DNA of 64,000 nucleotides from Tetragonia tetragonoides. Taxonomy: Eukaryota > Streptophyta > Magnoliopsida > Caryophyllales > Aizoaceae. Position 1 is the first letter of the stretch. Every line of letters begins with the position of its first letter. A program made the position numbers and the translations under genes. The notes beneath the pieces are model-generated. The model saw only the letters and a list, made by a program, of their open reading frames with translations, searched no databases and was not told the DNA's origin. This document shows positions 21,660 through 32,953 of the stretch, piece by piece. The stretch is taken from assembly GCA_038025085.1 (NCBI GenBank), contig CM076141.1, positions 21,151,001 to 21,215,000 of the forward strand, given 5' to 3'.

Positions 21660-23185
21660 ATCATGGAATTGAGGAGTTAGCACATCTTTAGGATCAGTAT
21701 AATGCCCATTATCCTCTTCATCACTATTCCACAGGCCATAAATGTCTAGCGTGGGCCTTGGGTTCGAGTACGATGGTATTTCTTGCCAAATTGGGGTGAT
21801 TAGGTAGGATGGATCGAATCCTTCCTCTATGTCAATGGCAAAATAGTCCCCAAGGGGATTATTATTGTTGCTAGGCGGTGGTGCATCTTTAGGCAATGGT
21901 ATGGTTCCATTGTCGAACAGATCCTGAATTTTCCTTTTGAGAGTGTAGCATTTCTCGGTGTCGTGCCCACGACCCCTATGGTATTTGCAAAATGCGGACT
22001 CATTCCAATAGTGCGATCTTTTCTCTATAGGAGGATCAGGAGTAGGCATGATAGGGTGCAAGTAGTCTCTTTTGACTAACTTCTCTAGAGCTTTGACATA
22101 AGGCATCCCAAGGGGAGTGAACCTTCTCGGACGCCTGTCAGTAATGGCATTCACCTTATTTCCTCTACTTGTGGAGGCATGAATTGTGTTTGTGTATTTC
22201 TTATCCTTGTATCCACTTGTGTTGACCTTGTTCTTCCCTCTTTGGAGTTGGTCATCCTCAATGGTCATGCCTACTTCAGTTAGTTGGGCACAATATTCAG
22301 ACGCCAAGTTTTGGACTAGCATCCTAATTTGATCCCTTGCAGATGGGCGATCAATCATTTCAGCAACCTTGGTCCTCCATCTTCTCACGAAATTGAAAAT
22401 CCTTCCTTGTCACATTTCTTGGTGATGTCTAATTCTCTCAATGTCAAGGGAGGCAAGACATTGTTAGCATATCTCTCAAGGAAAAGAGTGGACAAATCCA
22501 ACCACTTCTGTAGCTTTTGAGTGGGTAAGTTGAAGAACCAGGCCCTAACAGCAGGGTCTAAGGTTTGGGGAAAGAGGTGAACATACAACTCTTGTTCAAT
22601 GCCTCTAAGGCCCAATGCAGTGGTAAAAGCTCTAATGTGATCTTGTGTTACATCGGTTCCTTTAAATGTGGGAACTTCAGGCATAGAAAACTTAGTGGGC
22701 AATTTTCCCTTGATGTGGGGAGCATAACCTTCGGAATTGATGATCATGTCATTAAAGACACGACTCTTGCCTAGAACGGACTCAAGCCTATTCAGCTTAG
22801 CTTGAAGTTCTTGGACCTCTTTAGTGGAAGGCTCAGTCTTAGCTTCATTTGGTTTGGGTTCATCTTCATCCCTAGCAGGGGGATCCAACTTAGCGACACG
22901 GGCTTCCATATCAGCGAGTCTAGCATTCATGGCGACCAATTGGGCCAAAAGGTCGTCCATCTTTTGGTCTGAGGTTCTTTCAGCTTCTCCAGATACAATG
23001 GACTTAGGTGAGGTAGGTGGTGAAGTATGAGGTGACAATGGCGGTGTGCAAAGGTAATCGAGCCAACCGGGGCCCACGAACTGTGCTTGTGGTGATGGTT
23101 CGAATGACAGCTTGCGAATCAATCTCTTGTTGGACTCGTCCCTCTCCCACTTTCTAGGACCGTGATCTTTATTCCTACCAATTCT
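21660..23185 (-). pseudogene. gag: Tat2 gag
   Basis: The frame is readable from about 23185 (GPRKWERDESNKRLIRKLSFEP), so the ATG at 23122 need not be the true start. Visible are a Pro/Ser-rich start, a predicted coiled stretch (LLAQLVAMNARLADMEARV), gag core DHIRAFTTALGLRGIEQELY and VRAWFFNLPTQ, then WRTKVAEMIDRPS. A one-base frameshift lies near 22388. The zinc knuckle is CKYHRGRGHDTEKC, typical of Tat. About 11 residues are missing near 22295 compared with Tat3. The frame is cut by the Tat1 LTR at its C-terminus. Confidence 0.88.
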
Positions 23186-24258
23186 GGAGATAAAAAGGCC
23201 CGCTCAAGAAAATAAGAAATAAACAGAAAACTGCACGAAAAGAAAGATTTTATTTTCAAAATAAATGTGGGAAAAGATAGTAGCATTAATCCTCAACACG
23301 ACGATTTTTAAGAGAGACGCGCTTTTATGTAAATAGTATATTTCAGTCAATGATTTTTCAACTCTATTGAGTTTAGAAATTGATACTCTTGACTTGCCTT
23401 CTTTTTTTTAGATAATGAAAATATACCCTTGACTCACTTTATGGAAATAAATAAGGCTCTTTTTTTTACTTTCATATGGAATGAAATTTCCGGACACGAA
23501 AAAAGAAAAATATACTCTTGACTTGCTTTATGGATATAAATAAGACTATTTTTTTTAAGGTCATTGACAGGAATATATTATTTGCACGCAATATAATTCG
23601 TATAGAAAAGGAACGTCTCCCTAATATGATCACTAGCATAGTCGGAATCACGCATGGATTCTCTTTCCTAAAAAGAAAAGATCCTAGACTCTATTTGTAA
23701 ACTTGACAAAACACACAGGCCCACGAAAGGGAATCCTTCCCAAAGTTGGACTCAAGAAAATCCTAAGGGGGGATCTAGTCCTAATGTTCTATGGAAACTA
23801 ATCACATAGCAAGGAAGCAATCAATCAAAATATCGCAAGTAAATCAATTAGCACCTTGATATGGACTATGGGATTAAATGCAATAGCTTGACACAATCTA
23901 TGGTAAGGCTGGGGAACCCACGACCAGATGCGTTTCGTCATCTATGGGATGCATAGTAAAACTAAACGTACCGTTTTACATATCTCGAATGGAAACGTAA
24001 AAATGACATCTGGTGAAACACGACTATGTGCAAGGCAATTCAGACCTAGTGAGTCACTAACCAAGTCATAGACAATGCTCAAGGTGGTAGATCCTATGAT
24101 GGTGTGGTGATGTCTTTCGACATCTTGCAATGATAACGCATGCAAGTGAATGATATGGATGTAAGGCAATGAATGTAAACACATACGGTCATTGAACCAA
24201 ATAGCTAAAATAAATTATTGACATGGATAAGTTTTTGAATTACACCCTCTTACAATTA
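23186..24258 (-). other. Tat2 leader between primer site and gag
   Basis: No gene. It holds two imperfect copies, about 92 bp apart (near 23416 and 23507), of a unit with TATACYCTTGACT and TTTATGGAWATAAATAAG. Parts of it resemble the 68-bp tandem unit in the same place of Tat3. Long leaders with tandem repeats are common in Tat elements. Confidence 0.55.
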
Positions 24259-24276
24259 TCCCCAGTGAAATCGCCA
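24259..24276 (-). other. Tat2 primer binding site
   Basis: The minus strand reads TGGCGATTTCACTGGGGA next to the LTR end. Tat3 has the same with one change (TGGCGACTTCACTGGGGA at 62955-62938). A tRNA-Arg primer has been reported for Ogre-type elements; I did not check this match against tRNA sequences. Confidence 0.7.
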
Positions 24277-24277
24277 C

Positions 24278-25737
24278 GTTAAGAACCCTCGCCTTTTCGG
24301 CGCTTAATTATGGTGTTTGGATTGGAATTAATGGTCCTTAAATAATACTTCATATGCGATATAATTGGAAACCATCAAAAAGTGACTCATACCCAAATGG
24401 GGCCAAATATTGAGTTCGGAGGTGTAGGTACGAAATAAGCAAAATGAATCTCATCTAAATCGCCCGAATTAACGTCCTCTACTAAGCCTATCCATGTCAA
24501 GTATTTATTTAAGCTATATGGTTCCACATAAATCCGGTCGTCCAATATCCTAAATTTAACTAGGTGGGTTAAAGACAACCAATTTAACTACCGTTATCAC
24601 TTTGCACACTTTATATCCAATTTACATGCATCTTCTATTTAACACAAACCAAAAGATAAGAGCATTAATAAAACGCTCCTACCTACCACACTTTGCTAAA
24701 CGAGCAAAGCATTGCAAATGCACATCAATAAATTTGTTAGTAACTTCAATGGAAGTACAATGCAAAAATATCAACTTTATGCTAAAATAAACCCAAAGGG
24801 GTTGCTACATGCATGAATAAACATAAAAAAGATGTGACATGCATAAATTAATAGAAAAGATGCAAACTTTAAATTAAACTAATCATTCATAATTATTTAC
24901 AAAGATCAAAATATGTATAATTATTCAACCATAATCAAAAGCTAAGTAAAACATGATTATAAATAATGAGAAAAATAATTTAATAAAGAGATTTAGGCCC
25001 GCAGGATAGTTAACCCGGACGTTTTATTCGAACGGGTTAGTAGAATTGGAATTGCTCTTCTATCTTGGGTGCTAGGTTGGGTGCAAGGGCTCGCTTGAGT
25101 CTTCAAATTTTGAATTCTCTATGATTTAGGGTTTTGTGCTGTCAAAATTATAAACTGACCAACGACTCCTAAAAGAGGGTGAAATGGAGTATTTATAGAG
25201 TTAGGGGACGAAATTAGGGGCCTATGGCTGCAGCCCGGGCGCCAAACTTGGCCCAGTCATAAAATTCGGCCCAACGGCCATACGGAAGGCAGCTGGGGCC
25301 AGCGACAGGCCGCCGAAGCTTAGCGGCGTGCCGCTGGAGCTCAACCGCATGCCGCTGGGCCTAGCTACTGGCCAAATGGCCCCCGTTGTCACGCGTGTGC
25401 CGCTAGGTCATCAGCGTCAGGCGCTTGCGTGATTAGGGATTTTTGACTTTTTGTGCTCCATAAATTACGAAAATGCCCTTTGGCTGATCTAGGGGGTGCG
25501 GATCGAGCGGTTTTGACCCAAATCTTCAAAACGCGATATCTCTTGATCCGGGAACCTGATTGAGGCAAGGTCAAAGGTGTTAGAATCCTTATAACAAGGG
25601 CTATCCAAAGACCGAGCTTTCAAAGAATTTGGTCTAGATTTTTGAGCAATGTCCTTTTCTACTTACGTCCATATTAATCCATTACTATCATCATTGGGCT
25701 TTGCGCTACCAGGGTATGAGAACCGATTCGGGTGTCA
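24278..25737 (-). repeat. Tat2 5' LTR (about 1460 bp)
   Basis: Minus strand: start TGACACCCGAATCGG at 25737, U3 with GC-rich part (25240-25400) rich in CCGCTGG/AGCGGC, TATA box CTCTATAAAT (25191-25200), and a distal segment ending before the primer site. The first bases after the start (GTAGCGCAAAGCCC) resemble the Tat1 LTR (TTCTACGCAAAAGCCC near 20430), so the two are related families. The 5 bp outside the LTR, ACGGA at 25738-25742, are the candidate target copy. Confidence 0.65.
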
Positions 25738-26957
25738 ACGGATAATGAATTGTAAATAACGACGATAACGATAATTCAACATGATGACGATAAACACGCT
25801 TTTCTTAGTAATTAATCCAGTCAGTATCACATGTAATGTCTAGCACAATTTCGACAGCACTTCAACAGGATAATATGATATCCAAAAGTCACAATTCATC
25901 CAATACATCAAAAATAATATATAATACGTGCTCATTAGCACCCAATACATCCCATATCAAGTAGCATGCATAATATAGCATAATAATATTAACAATTCAC
26001 CATCCAACAATTGTTCATTAATCACCATATAAACTAAATAATTCTCGAAACATGATAATATCAACATGCTCAGTATAAAACATAATTATAGCAGTAAACA
26101 TGCTTAATAAACTTCATAATAACAACAAAATAATTTAATCATGCATTCCAAATTAAATTTACCACAATTTCCCAATTAGCACATCACATATCAAAACCAT
26201 TTTGATCTTATTTTGGAAAAAGCTAAGCACGTTCACTTACCTATAAAACGATTCCAAGATAGCAGACACGCTCCACAACCAAAGGTGATCGCGCTTGCTC
26301 GTGAGGTCCTAATTAAAAATAATTACCAAATCAATATTTATTAAATACAAAACTCTGATAACAAACGAAATATTAAAATGATAATGTTATTAAATTTCTT
26401 GAGTTTTTTCAACCAATCTAGGCTTTTGAAGTTCTCAAATCGGTCTCCGAAATCTCAAAGAAAAATAAAAACAACAAATTAAAATTACCGAAGCTTCGAA
26501 AATAAATAATTACAAAATAAAAACCAAAACCCTAACTTAATGAATAAGTCTCGACCAAGGTCACCCACAAGGGGACCCATCGTCGGACCCATCACCACCA
26601 TGGGCCACTAAGGCGGCGGTGGCTCGCTGGAGAACAACAAAAAGAGAAAGAAAGAGACAGCGAACGAGAGAACAAGAGACAAAGTGAAAGAGAAAGAAAA
26701 AGAGAACATGGGGGAGGGGTGGCGACGTCGTCCACTTGTCGGCGACCACCCGGATAACAGCCTGGTGGCGCGACGAAGGCGACGTGGTCGCAGCAGGGCA
26801 AGAGGGAGACAGAGCATGCGAGAGAGAGAGAGAGGGAGAGAGAGAGAGAAAGAGAGAAAAACAAGGAGAGGAGGAAGACGGGGCTCAGTCGCGGTCACGG
26901 GCGGCATCTCGGTGGCTCCGCTCGACTGGGCAGGGGAGAGAAAAGAGAGAGGGAGAC
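25738..26957 (-). repeat. Tekay LTR C, part 1 (second LTR subfamily)
   Basis: Minus-strand Tekay-type LTR sequence, alignable with A from the segment near 9720 onward but more diverged. It lacks CCCATGCATGGG and has GGGTCCCCTTGTGGGTGAC (minus) instead, a feature shared with LTR D near 53605. It is broken at 26957 by insertion of Tekay B and continues at 37769. Its left end abuts the Tat2 LTR. GA-rich frames at 26684-27005 are not genes. Confidence 0.75.
26953..26957. repeat. Target site duplication of Tekay B, left copy
   Basis: GAGAC, immediately before the LTR start TGTGATACCCC. The right copy is at 37764-37768. Confidence 0.9.
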
Positions 26958-28582
26958 TGTGATACCCCAATATTTTCTATAATTATTATATTGATTTATA
27001 AATAGTTTCGGAGATTAAATCGTATATTCATTCAAGGATTCGATTTATTCAATTAAAGCCATAACAATTTTGAGGAGTTTAATGAAATTTTTTTATGTAT
27101 GAATAAGAATTATTCATTTTCATTAGTTTTAATTAGTTCTAATTTGTTATTTAAATCAGAAAATTATTAAATAAATTTCTAAACCTAGTAGTATTTCACT
27201 TGGGTTGACTAAGGGCCCACTTAAGGAAAAGGTGAGACAATTAGTCAGTTTTGCAAACTGAGCCAAAACCCTCAAGCATTAACTCTCTCTCTCACGCACG
27301 TCCTCTCTCTCCCTCTCTCACCCGAGCTTTCTCTCTCCTCACTGCCGCCCGACCACCGGAGGATCGCCGGCAGCCCCCTCCCGCCGGTACTCTCTCTCCC
27401 TCCTTCTCTCTCTCGCGTTTTCTCTCTCTCTCTCTCTCTCTTCCCCTAGCTCTTTTGCTCCCCCTCCCCTGTTCCGGCTGTCGCGCCACCGTGAGCCATC
27501 ACGGCGCCACCAGGCCATGCCAGGGTGGTCGCCGGTGATGACCCATGGTCGTCGACCAAGCCCCGCTCTCTCTCTCTCCCTCTTTCATTCCTTCTCTCTC
27601 TCTCGCATTCTCTTTTTCTCTCTTTCGCGATTCCTCTCTCCTCTCTTCGCCGGAGATCCGGCGACCACCCCAATCGGCCATGGTGGCCAGTGGGTGGTGG
27701 TGGTGGCGATGGGTCAGGTTATGGGTCCCATGCATGGGTACCCGTGACCTAGACCTAGTTTTAAAATTAGAGTTTCGTTTTTATATTTTTCGTATTTATT
27801 AATTCGATTTTCAGTATTTTCAATTTAATGTTTTTATTTTTCTGCACTCATTCGGACTCGGAATTCAGATTTCCAAAAACCTAGATTGGTTGAAATAAAT
27901 CAATGAATTTAATAAAAATATCAGATTGAGAGTTCGTTACTATTTGTATTTTCGTATTTAATTAATACTGATTCGGTAATTGTTTTTAATTAGGACCTAA
28001 CGAGCAAGCGTGATTATTGTCAACTGGTTGGAGCATACTTAATGTTGGTAGCGTATTAGTGGTAAGAACTCATGCCTACCTTCTTCCAAAGCCCCATCAA
28101 AACTATTTTGATGTGTTATGTGCTAATTGGGAATTTGTTGTGAATTTAATATGCAAAGCATGATTAAATTGTATCGTCGTTATTATGAAGTTATTAAGCA
28201 TGATTCACTGCTATAAATATGAGTTATATTTAGCATGTTGAGGTTAGCATGTTCTGGGAATTAATTAGTCCATATGATGATTATTGGACAATTGTTGAAT
28301 AGCGAATTTTTGGATTTAGCCCTTTGAAGGCAAGTTGTAATCAATTTGGTTTAATGGTTTTTAGCTCACTCTATAGACAACTCTGATATTAACTGTTTAG
28401 TTTGTTTAGTTCCTTAGTAAGCTCCTTTTGATCCCTTGTATTTCTTTCTGCTTAGCATTTACTCCTTAGTGATAAATGTTGCAGTAACTACCCTCGGGTT
28501 CGGGACGGTTCAGCGGTGTCGAGTGGTGCACAACGACGTCGATAGTTCTTAGGAAATCGTTGCGAATTCGGGAGGTGTTACA
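26958..28582 (+). repeat. Tekay B 5' LTR with 1-kb internal deletion
   Basis: It starts TGTGATACCCC and ends GGTGTTACA, 1625 bp against 2643 bp for the 3' LTR. The missing part corresponds to about 36520-37490 and is joined near 28306-28312 (GCGAATTTTTGG). The TATA box seen in the 3' LTR is lost here: the sequence reads GGGCCCACTTAAGG near 27215. Confidence 0.9.
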
Positions 28583-28584
28583 AA

Positions 28585-28598
28585 TGGTATCAGAACCC
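28585..28598 (+). other. Tekay B primer binding site (initiator tRNA-Met type)
   Basis: TGGTATCAGAACCC, two bases after the LTR end. It differs by one G-to-A change from the standard TGGTATCAGAGCC. Confidence 0.88.
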
Positions 28599-28734
28599 TA
28601 GGTTTAAAAAGGTTGCTTAGGATTAATTAATGAATTAAAAAAAAATTTGTTTCATTTTGGGGAAAATAAAATATATTTGAAATCACTTTGCTTGTGATTT
28701 ATATTGTCCTTATTGTTTGATTGTCTACCTGTAG

Positions 28735-29672
28735 ATGGTAAGGACAAGAAAGACCGTGCGAATGACGACTGCACACCAATGGGCACGTGCCCTAGCACAT
28801 CGTGCACCATCTGCAGAATATGTAGCTTCATCGGATAGCGAGTCGACAGGATACGACGCAAACGTACGCCGCGAACCCGCGCATGATCGCGCCGCCCACG
28901 CTATTACCGCACGCGACAAGGCCGCACACCCCGTGCCAATTCCCGCGCCTATAGCCGCACTTGTACCTGCCCCAGTTGCCGCACCTGCTACATGCGTGGA
29001 GGAAGAGGAAGATCCCTCCGAACATATAGCGCCGGAAGAGCATCATGACATGCCAGAATTGGAAAATACTAGTGCCGAGAGGGACAACAACATCGCCCCT
29101 ACTCCTGCACCTATTGCTGCACCTACTCCTGCTGCAAATTGGTCTCCTCCTGTGGAGCCGTTCTTTGATACTGATGCTGAGCTGGAGGATATACGTATCA
29201 ACATACGACGTGCTTACACTACTATCGAGCGTTATCAGTACGAGAATCGCACGAGTCTACATGAGGCTTATGGGTAGAGCTACTGCTGGCTGGTCTGCCT
29301 ACCATCCATCCTTGGATGGGACTCAAGGAGAAGTATGACGACGTAGTCTCCAAGAGTGGTCACTTGCACGAGAAGAAGTACGGAAAAGGTACGAGATGGT
29401 ATCTCTGCTTTAGAGGCGTCGTAGCTGAGTTATGCCTATCCGAGTTTGAGTGGAAGGTGAACCACGTACTAGTGCCTTCTCCGAAAGGTATGTGCGAGTA
29501 CTGCTGGACCAAGAAGCGCAAGCATGCAGATGATTTTAGGAAGCGTTTCATGCCCCAGAAATTCGGTGGATATGCTTATCCATACACGCCCTGCAAGGAG
29601 GTGAAGCCTAAGAGGAAGGACGATCATGACGAGTCCCCTAGCGCAAAGAAAATGTGTGCTAGTGTCAAGTAG
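28735..29672 (+). pseudogene. Tekay B extra ORF upstream of gag
   Basis: The frame starts at ATG 28735 (MVRTRKTVRMTTAH), right after CTACCTGTAG, and is open to 29277. Compared with A, one base is missing near 29263, which ends the frame; the next part (29316-29672) is in another frame. Joined in order it would give about 312 residues. The N-terminus is Arg/Ala-rich, then Pro/Ala repeats and an acidic patch (EEEEDPSEH, EEHHDMPELEN). The C-terminal part has YLCFRGVVAELCLSEFEW, CEYCWTKKRKHADDF (a CxxC pair plus basic run) and ends KKMCASVK. I know no matching family. The gag ORF lies 694 bp downstream. Confidence 0.7.
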
Positions 29673-30365
29673 AACTAGATTATTGCCTTATTAGTTTACT
29701 TGAGTTTTATCGAACTTTAGCTATTTTGATGGCCCTGCGTGGTCAATTTTGATGTTGGAGTAGTTGCATAGGCAAGAAATATTTATGACTATTATTTACT
29801 TGCAATTTGTCTCATTGCAAGACTACTTCATTTGATTATGATATCGTTGAGAATTTGTTTTATATGATCATTTTATCACATAATTGCATGGTTGACTCAT
29901 AACTTCGTAATGCTATCTCGTATTGCCTAGACATGATGGGAAATCCATGTCGGAATTATGGCATTGTTTTCATTGAGCATGATCATATCAATTGTGAGCC
30001 AAAGGCTAAACATGTATTGTATGTAATCAAATGTCATTATTTATTGCCCTACTAAATTAGTATGGAGCCTCGATGTGTGAATTGTGAATGTCATTGCTTA
30101 TCAATCGTGTGAGACCAATGTGTCTACTTTGTTATTGCATATCGAACTATTACGCATGGGAACTGAGAACATTCAAAGCAAGTATGTTGCTTAGACCTAC
30201 ATTGTAAGGAAGATCATTGAAACTTATATGCTTATTGCTAAATGTCAAGAGATTGGTTTCAATTATAACCTATATCTCTCAATCAGACCTCAATTTGGGT
30301 CGAATGTGCCAATTTTGCTGAAATGGTGATCAACCATTGGTCTTTTATGTCTCAGATTTGTTATA
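29673..30365 (+). other. Tekay B leader between extra ORF and gag
   Basis: AT-rich, without a gene, colinear with 16253-17138 in A. Nothing specific was recognised. Confidence 0.6.
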
Positions 30366-31427
30366 ATGGCAACCAACGACCGACTCGCGAGGCTAGAGGT
30401 AGGTCTTACCAATGTTTTCGAGCACATCACGCGCCAGCTAGAGCGCCAAGAGTAAGATCACAACGCGCAGAACCCTGAGACGCGCAACTTTAAGGATTTC
30501 GATGCACTCAAACCTCCGACGTTTGAGGGTGGCTCTGGGCCCACCAAGCTTGAGAACTAGATTACTCAGTTAGAGAAGTTGTTTAGGGCGACTAATCGGC
30601 CCAACAACATGAAGGTCAACACCGCTACGTACTACCTGAAGGGTGAGGCTAACAAGTGGTGGAGCGATGTGGGCACTGATCTACTCACCATTGAGGAATA
30701 TGGGTGGACCGAGTTCAAAGAGTCTATTCGTAAATGGTTCTATCCAAGAGCTGTCCGTCGCCAGAAGAAACGGGAATTCGAGAACATCTATCAAGGAAAG
30801 CTATCTGTATCTGAGTACGCAACAAAGTTCAACGTGCTTGCTGCTTTTGCACCTAACTTGGTGACGACCGAAGCTGAATGGGTCGAGAGGTTCGAGGATG
30901 GTTTGAAGTGGGACATACAGCGTTTTGTTATGGGAAACTCGCTAACGTTCAAGAGAGCGTATGAGAAAGCCTTGAACCAAGAGCGTGTTGTGGATCGTCA
31001 TGATTCGTTGCTCGGAAAGCATAAACGTGACGAAGGGAATTCTTCCCAGTTAGGTGATTCTTATAAGAGGCCAAGGCCGAAGAACGACAATCAAAACAAC
31101 CAAGGTGGTCAGAATCACAACGGGAACAGGAATCGTGACTCGAATAGTCATAGAGCTACGATCTTACCTAGGAGGAATACGCCTTGTAGTCGCTGCAACA
31201 AGACGCATCCTGGCAAGAATTGTCGTGGCGGTGTACTTTAATGCTACCAGTGCAACAAGCCTGGTCACAAAGCTTCTGAATGCTGGAGTCGTGGTGGAAA
31301 TGGAAATGCGAATCGCGGAAATGGTGGTAACTACCATGGAAATGGGGGTTACAACAACAACAACCACAACAATATTGTTGCTCCTGCTGCAAATAATCAA
31401 GCACTACTTCCCGCACCTGCCAACCCC
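30366..31427 (+). pseudogene. gag: Tekay B gag
   Basis: ATG 30366 (MATNDRLARLEVGLTNVFE). Stops follow near 30453 (A has CAA) and 30559 (A has TGG). The long open part (30579-31241) carries YYLKGEANKWWSDV, FKESIRKWFYPRAV, FNVLAAFAPNLV and the intact first zinc knuckle CSRCNKTHPGKNC. A stop separates the second knuckle (CYQCNKPGHKASEC). Asn-rich repeats follow. It would form the element particle; it is now a pseudogene. Confidence 0.9.
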
Positions 31428-31990
31428 ATGCAGAACAACAACAACAATATGGGGGTGAATGGAAGGGTTTATGAGCTGAACCACAATGAGGCTGAGGCGA
31501 ACCCGAATGTGATCGCTGGTACTTTTCTCGTTAGATCTCAACCTGCTTTTGTTTTGTTTGATAGTGGTGAACATATTCTGTTCTTTCTAAGAGCTTTGCA
31601 TCTAAGATAGGTTTAGAGCCTAGTACTGTGTATAGTGTAAATATTAGGATGCCAGATGGAACCATTGTTAATTGTAAAGCGTTGTATGAAAAGTGTCCGA
31701 TTAGGATAACTGGTTCCGATTTGCCTGCGGATTTGATTCAGATGGATTTGAAGGATTTTGACGTGATTTTGGGAATGGAATCGTTAGGGCTAAGATTGAA
31801 TGCTTTGACAACGTGTGTCGTTGCGTGGACCGAAGGGTAGGAGGATTACCTACAAAGGAGTCGTGGTTAAGCAAAAGTTGAAGGTAGTGGCGACCATCAA
31901 AGCAAAGGAGTATATGACTAAAGGTGAAGAGATTTACCTATGTCATGTAGTGGATACAAGTCGAGAAGCCAAAGTTTCAAAACCTCTTCC
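31428..31990 (+). pseudogene. pro: Tekay B protease region
   Basis: The frame 31428-31610 holds VIAGTFLVRSQPAFVLFDSG. It then breaks at the catalytic site by a small deletion (A has DSGATHS; here DSGEHI, out of frame). Frames at 31628-31840 and 31815-32003 continue with MPDGTIVNCKALYEK, DFDVILGM and a link to RT. The catalytic Asp is kept but the domain is broken. Confidence 0.85.
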
Positions 31991-32953
31991 AGTTGTTTCA
32001 TAGTACGCTGACGTCTTTCCAGACGAGATTCCAGGAATGCCTCCGCAACGCATTATCGACTTCACGATTGACTTAGCTCTAGGTTCTGCTCCGATCTCGA
32101 AAGCTCCATATCGTATGGCTCCTACAGAGATGAAAGAACTGAAAACGCAACTCGAGGAACTACTAGAGAAGGAATACATACGCCCGAGTGTATCGCCTTG
32201 GGGTGCTCCTGTTCTGTTCGAACGTAAGAAGGACGATGGTATGAGATTGTGCATAGACTACCGAGAGTTAAACAAGATCACGATCAAGAATCGTTATCCA
32301 CTTCCGAGGATTGACGACCTATTTGACCAACTTCATGGAGCGACTGTTTTCTCCAAGATCGATCTACGTTCAGGATACCATCAACTCAGGATTTCCGAGC
32401 CTGACATTGCAAAGACGGCATTTAGAACGAGGTATGGACACTAGGAGTTCACGGTGATGCCTTTTGGTTGACGAACGCACCTGCGAAGTTTATGGATTTG
32501 ATGAACCGTACGTTCCAGCCTTATCTCGATCAGTTCGTAGTTGTCTGTACTGACGATATATTGATCTATTCGAAGAAAGCTGATGAGCACGAGCAACACT
32601 TGCAAACCGTTTTGGAGATTCTGCGACGACATCTTTTTTCTACGCGAAGTTGTCGAATTGTGAGTTTTGGTTAGAAACTGTTTCTTTCTTAGGACACGTG
32701 GAGTCTAAGAGTGGAGTTGTTGTTGACCCAGAAAATATTAGAGCTGTTATTTCTCAGAAGTTTTCTTGGGTTAGCTGGTTACTATCGTAGGTTTGTGGAA
32801 GGATTTTCTAAGATAGCGCAGCCTATGACAAACTTGATGAAAAAGACGACGAAGTTCGTGTGGTCGGAAAAGTGTGAAGCTGCTTTTCAAGAGTTGAAGA
32901 AACGTCCGACAAGCGCGCCGATTTTGACTTTGTCATCGGGAACTGAAGGGTAG
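31991..32953 (+). pseudogene. pol: Tekay B reverse transcriptase
   Basis: 32037-32444 contains [41 protein letters not shown] and [19 protein letters not shown] at 32442-32444 and a one-base loss near 32467 follow. 32468-32674 has [14 protein letters not shown] and the catalytic pair in [13 protein letters not shown], where the two residues before DD differ from FIDD in A. 32711-32953 holds the connection ([18 protein letters not shown]). Confidence 0.88.

Larger units (their letters stand above)
21655..25737 (-). mobile_element. Tat2: Tat-lineage element, 5' LTR to gag only
   Basis: Minus strand: 5' LTR (25737-24278), primer site (24276-24259), leader with short repeats, then gag (about 23185-21660). 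It stops in gag where the Tat1 3' LTR ends at 21654. Its pol is not in the window and is expected left of Tat1 if the nesting is right. The right end (LTR start TGACACCC, at 25737) abuts Tekay LTR C. Confidence 0.7.

Noticed and set aside
23518..24790. Small frames of 60-80 codons in the Tat2 leader and LTR
   Set aside because: AT-rich chance frames without similarity to Tat3 at the protein level.
20283..25737. Tat LTR at 20401 as the 3' LTR of Tat2
   Set aside because: It is in the opposite orientation, has its own plus-strand purine tract, and its start differs from the Tat2 LTR start (TGTAGACGCC against TGACACCCG).
26561..27802. Ser/Leu- and Arg/Glu-rich frames on both strands
   Set aside because: Products of GA/CT tracts in LTR C and the B 5' LTR, with no domain or conserved start.
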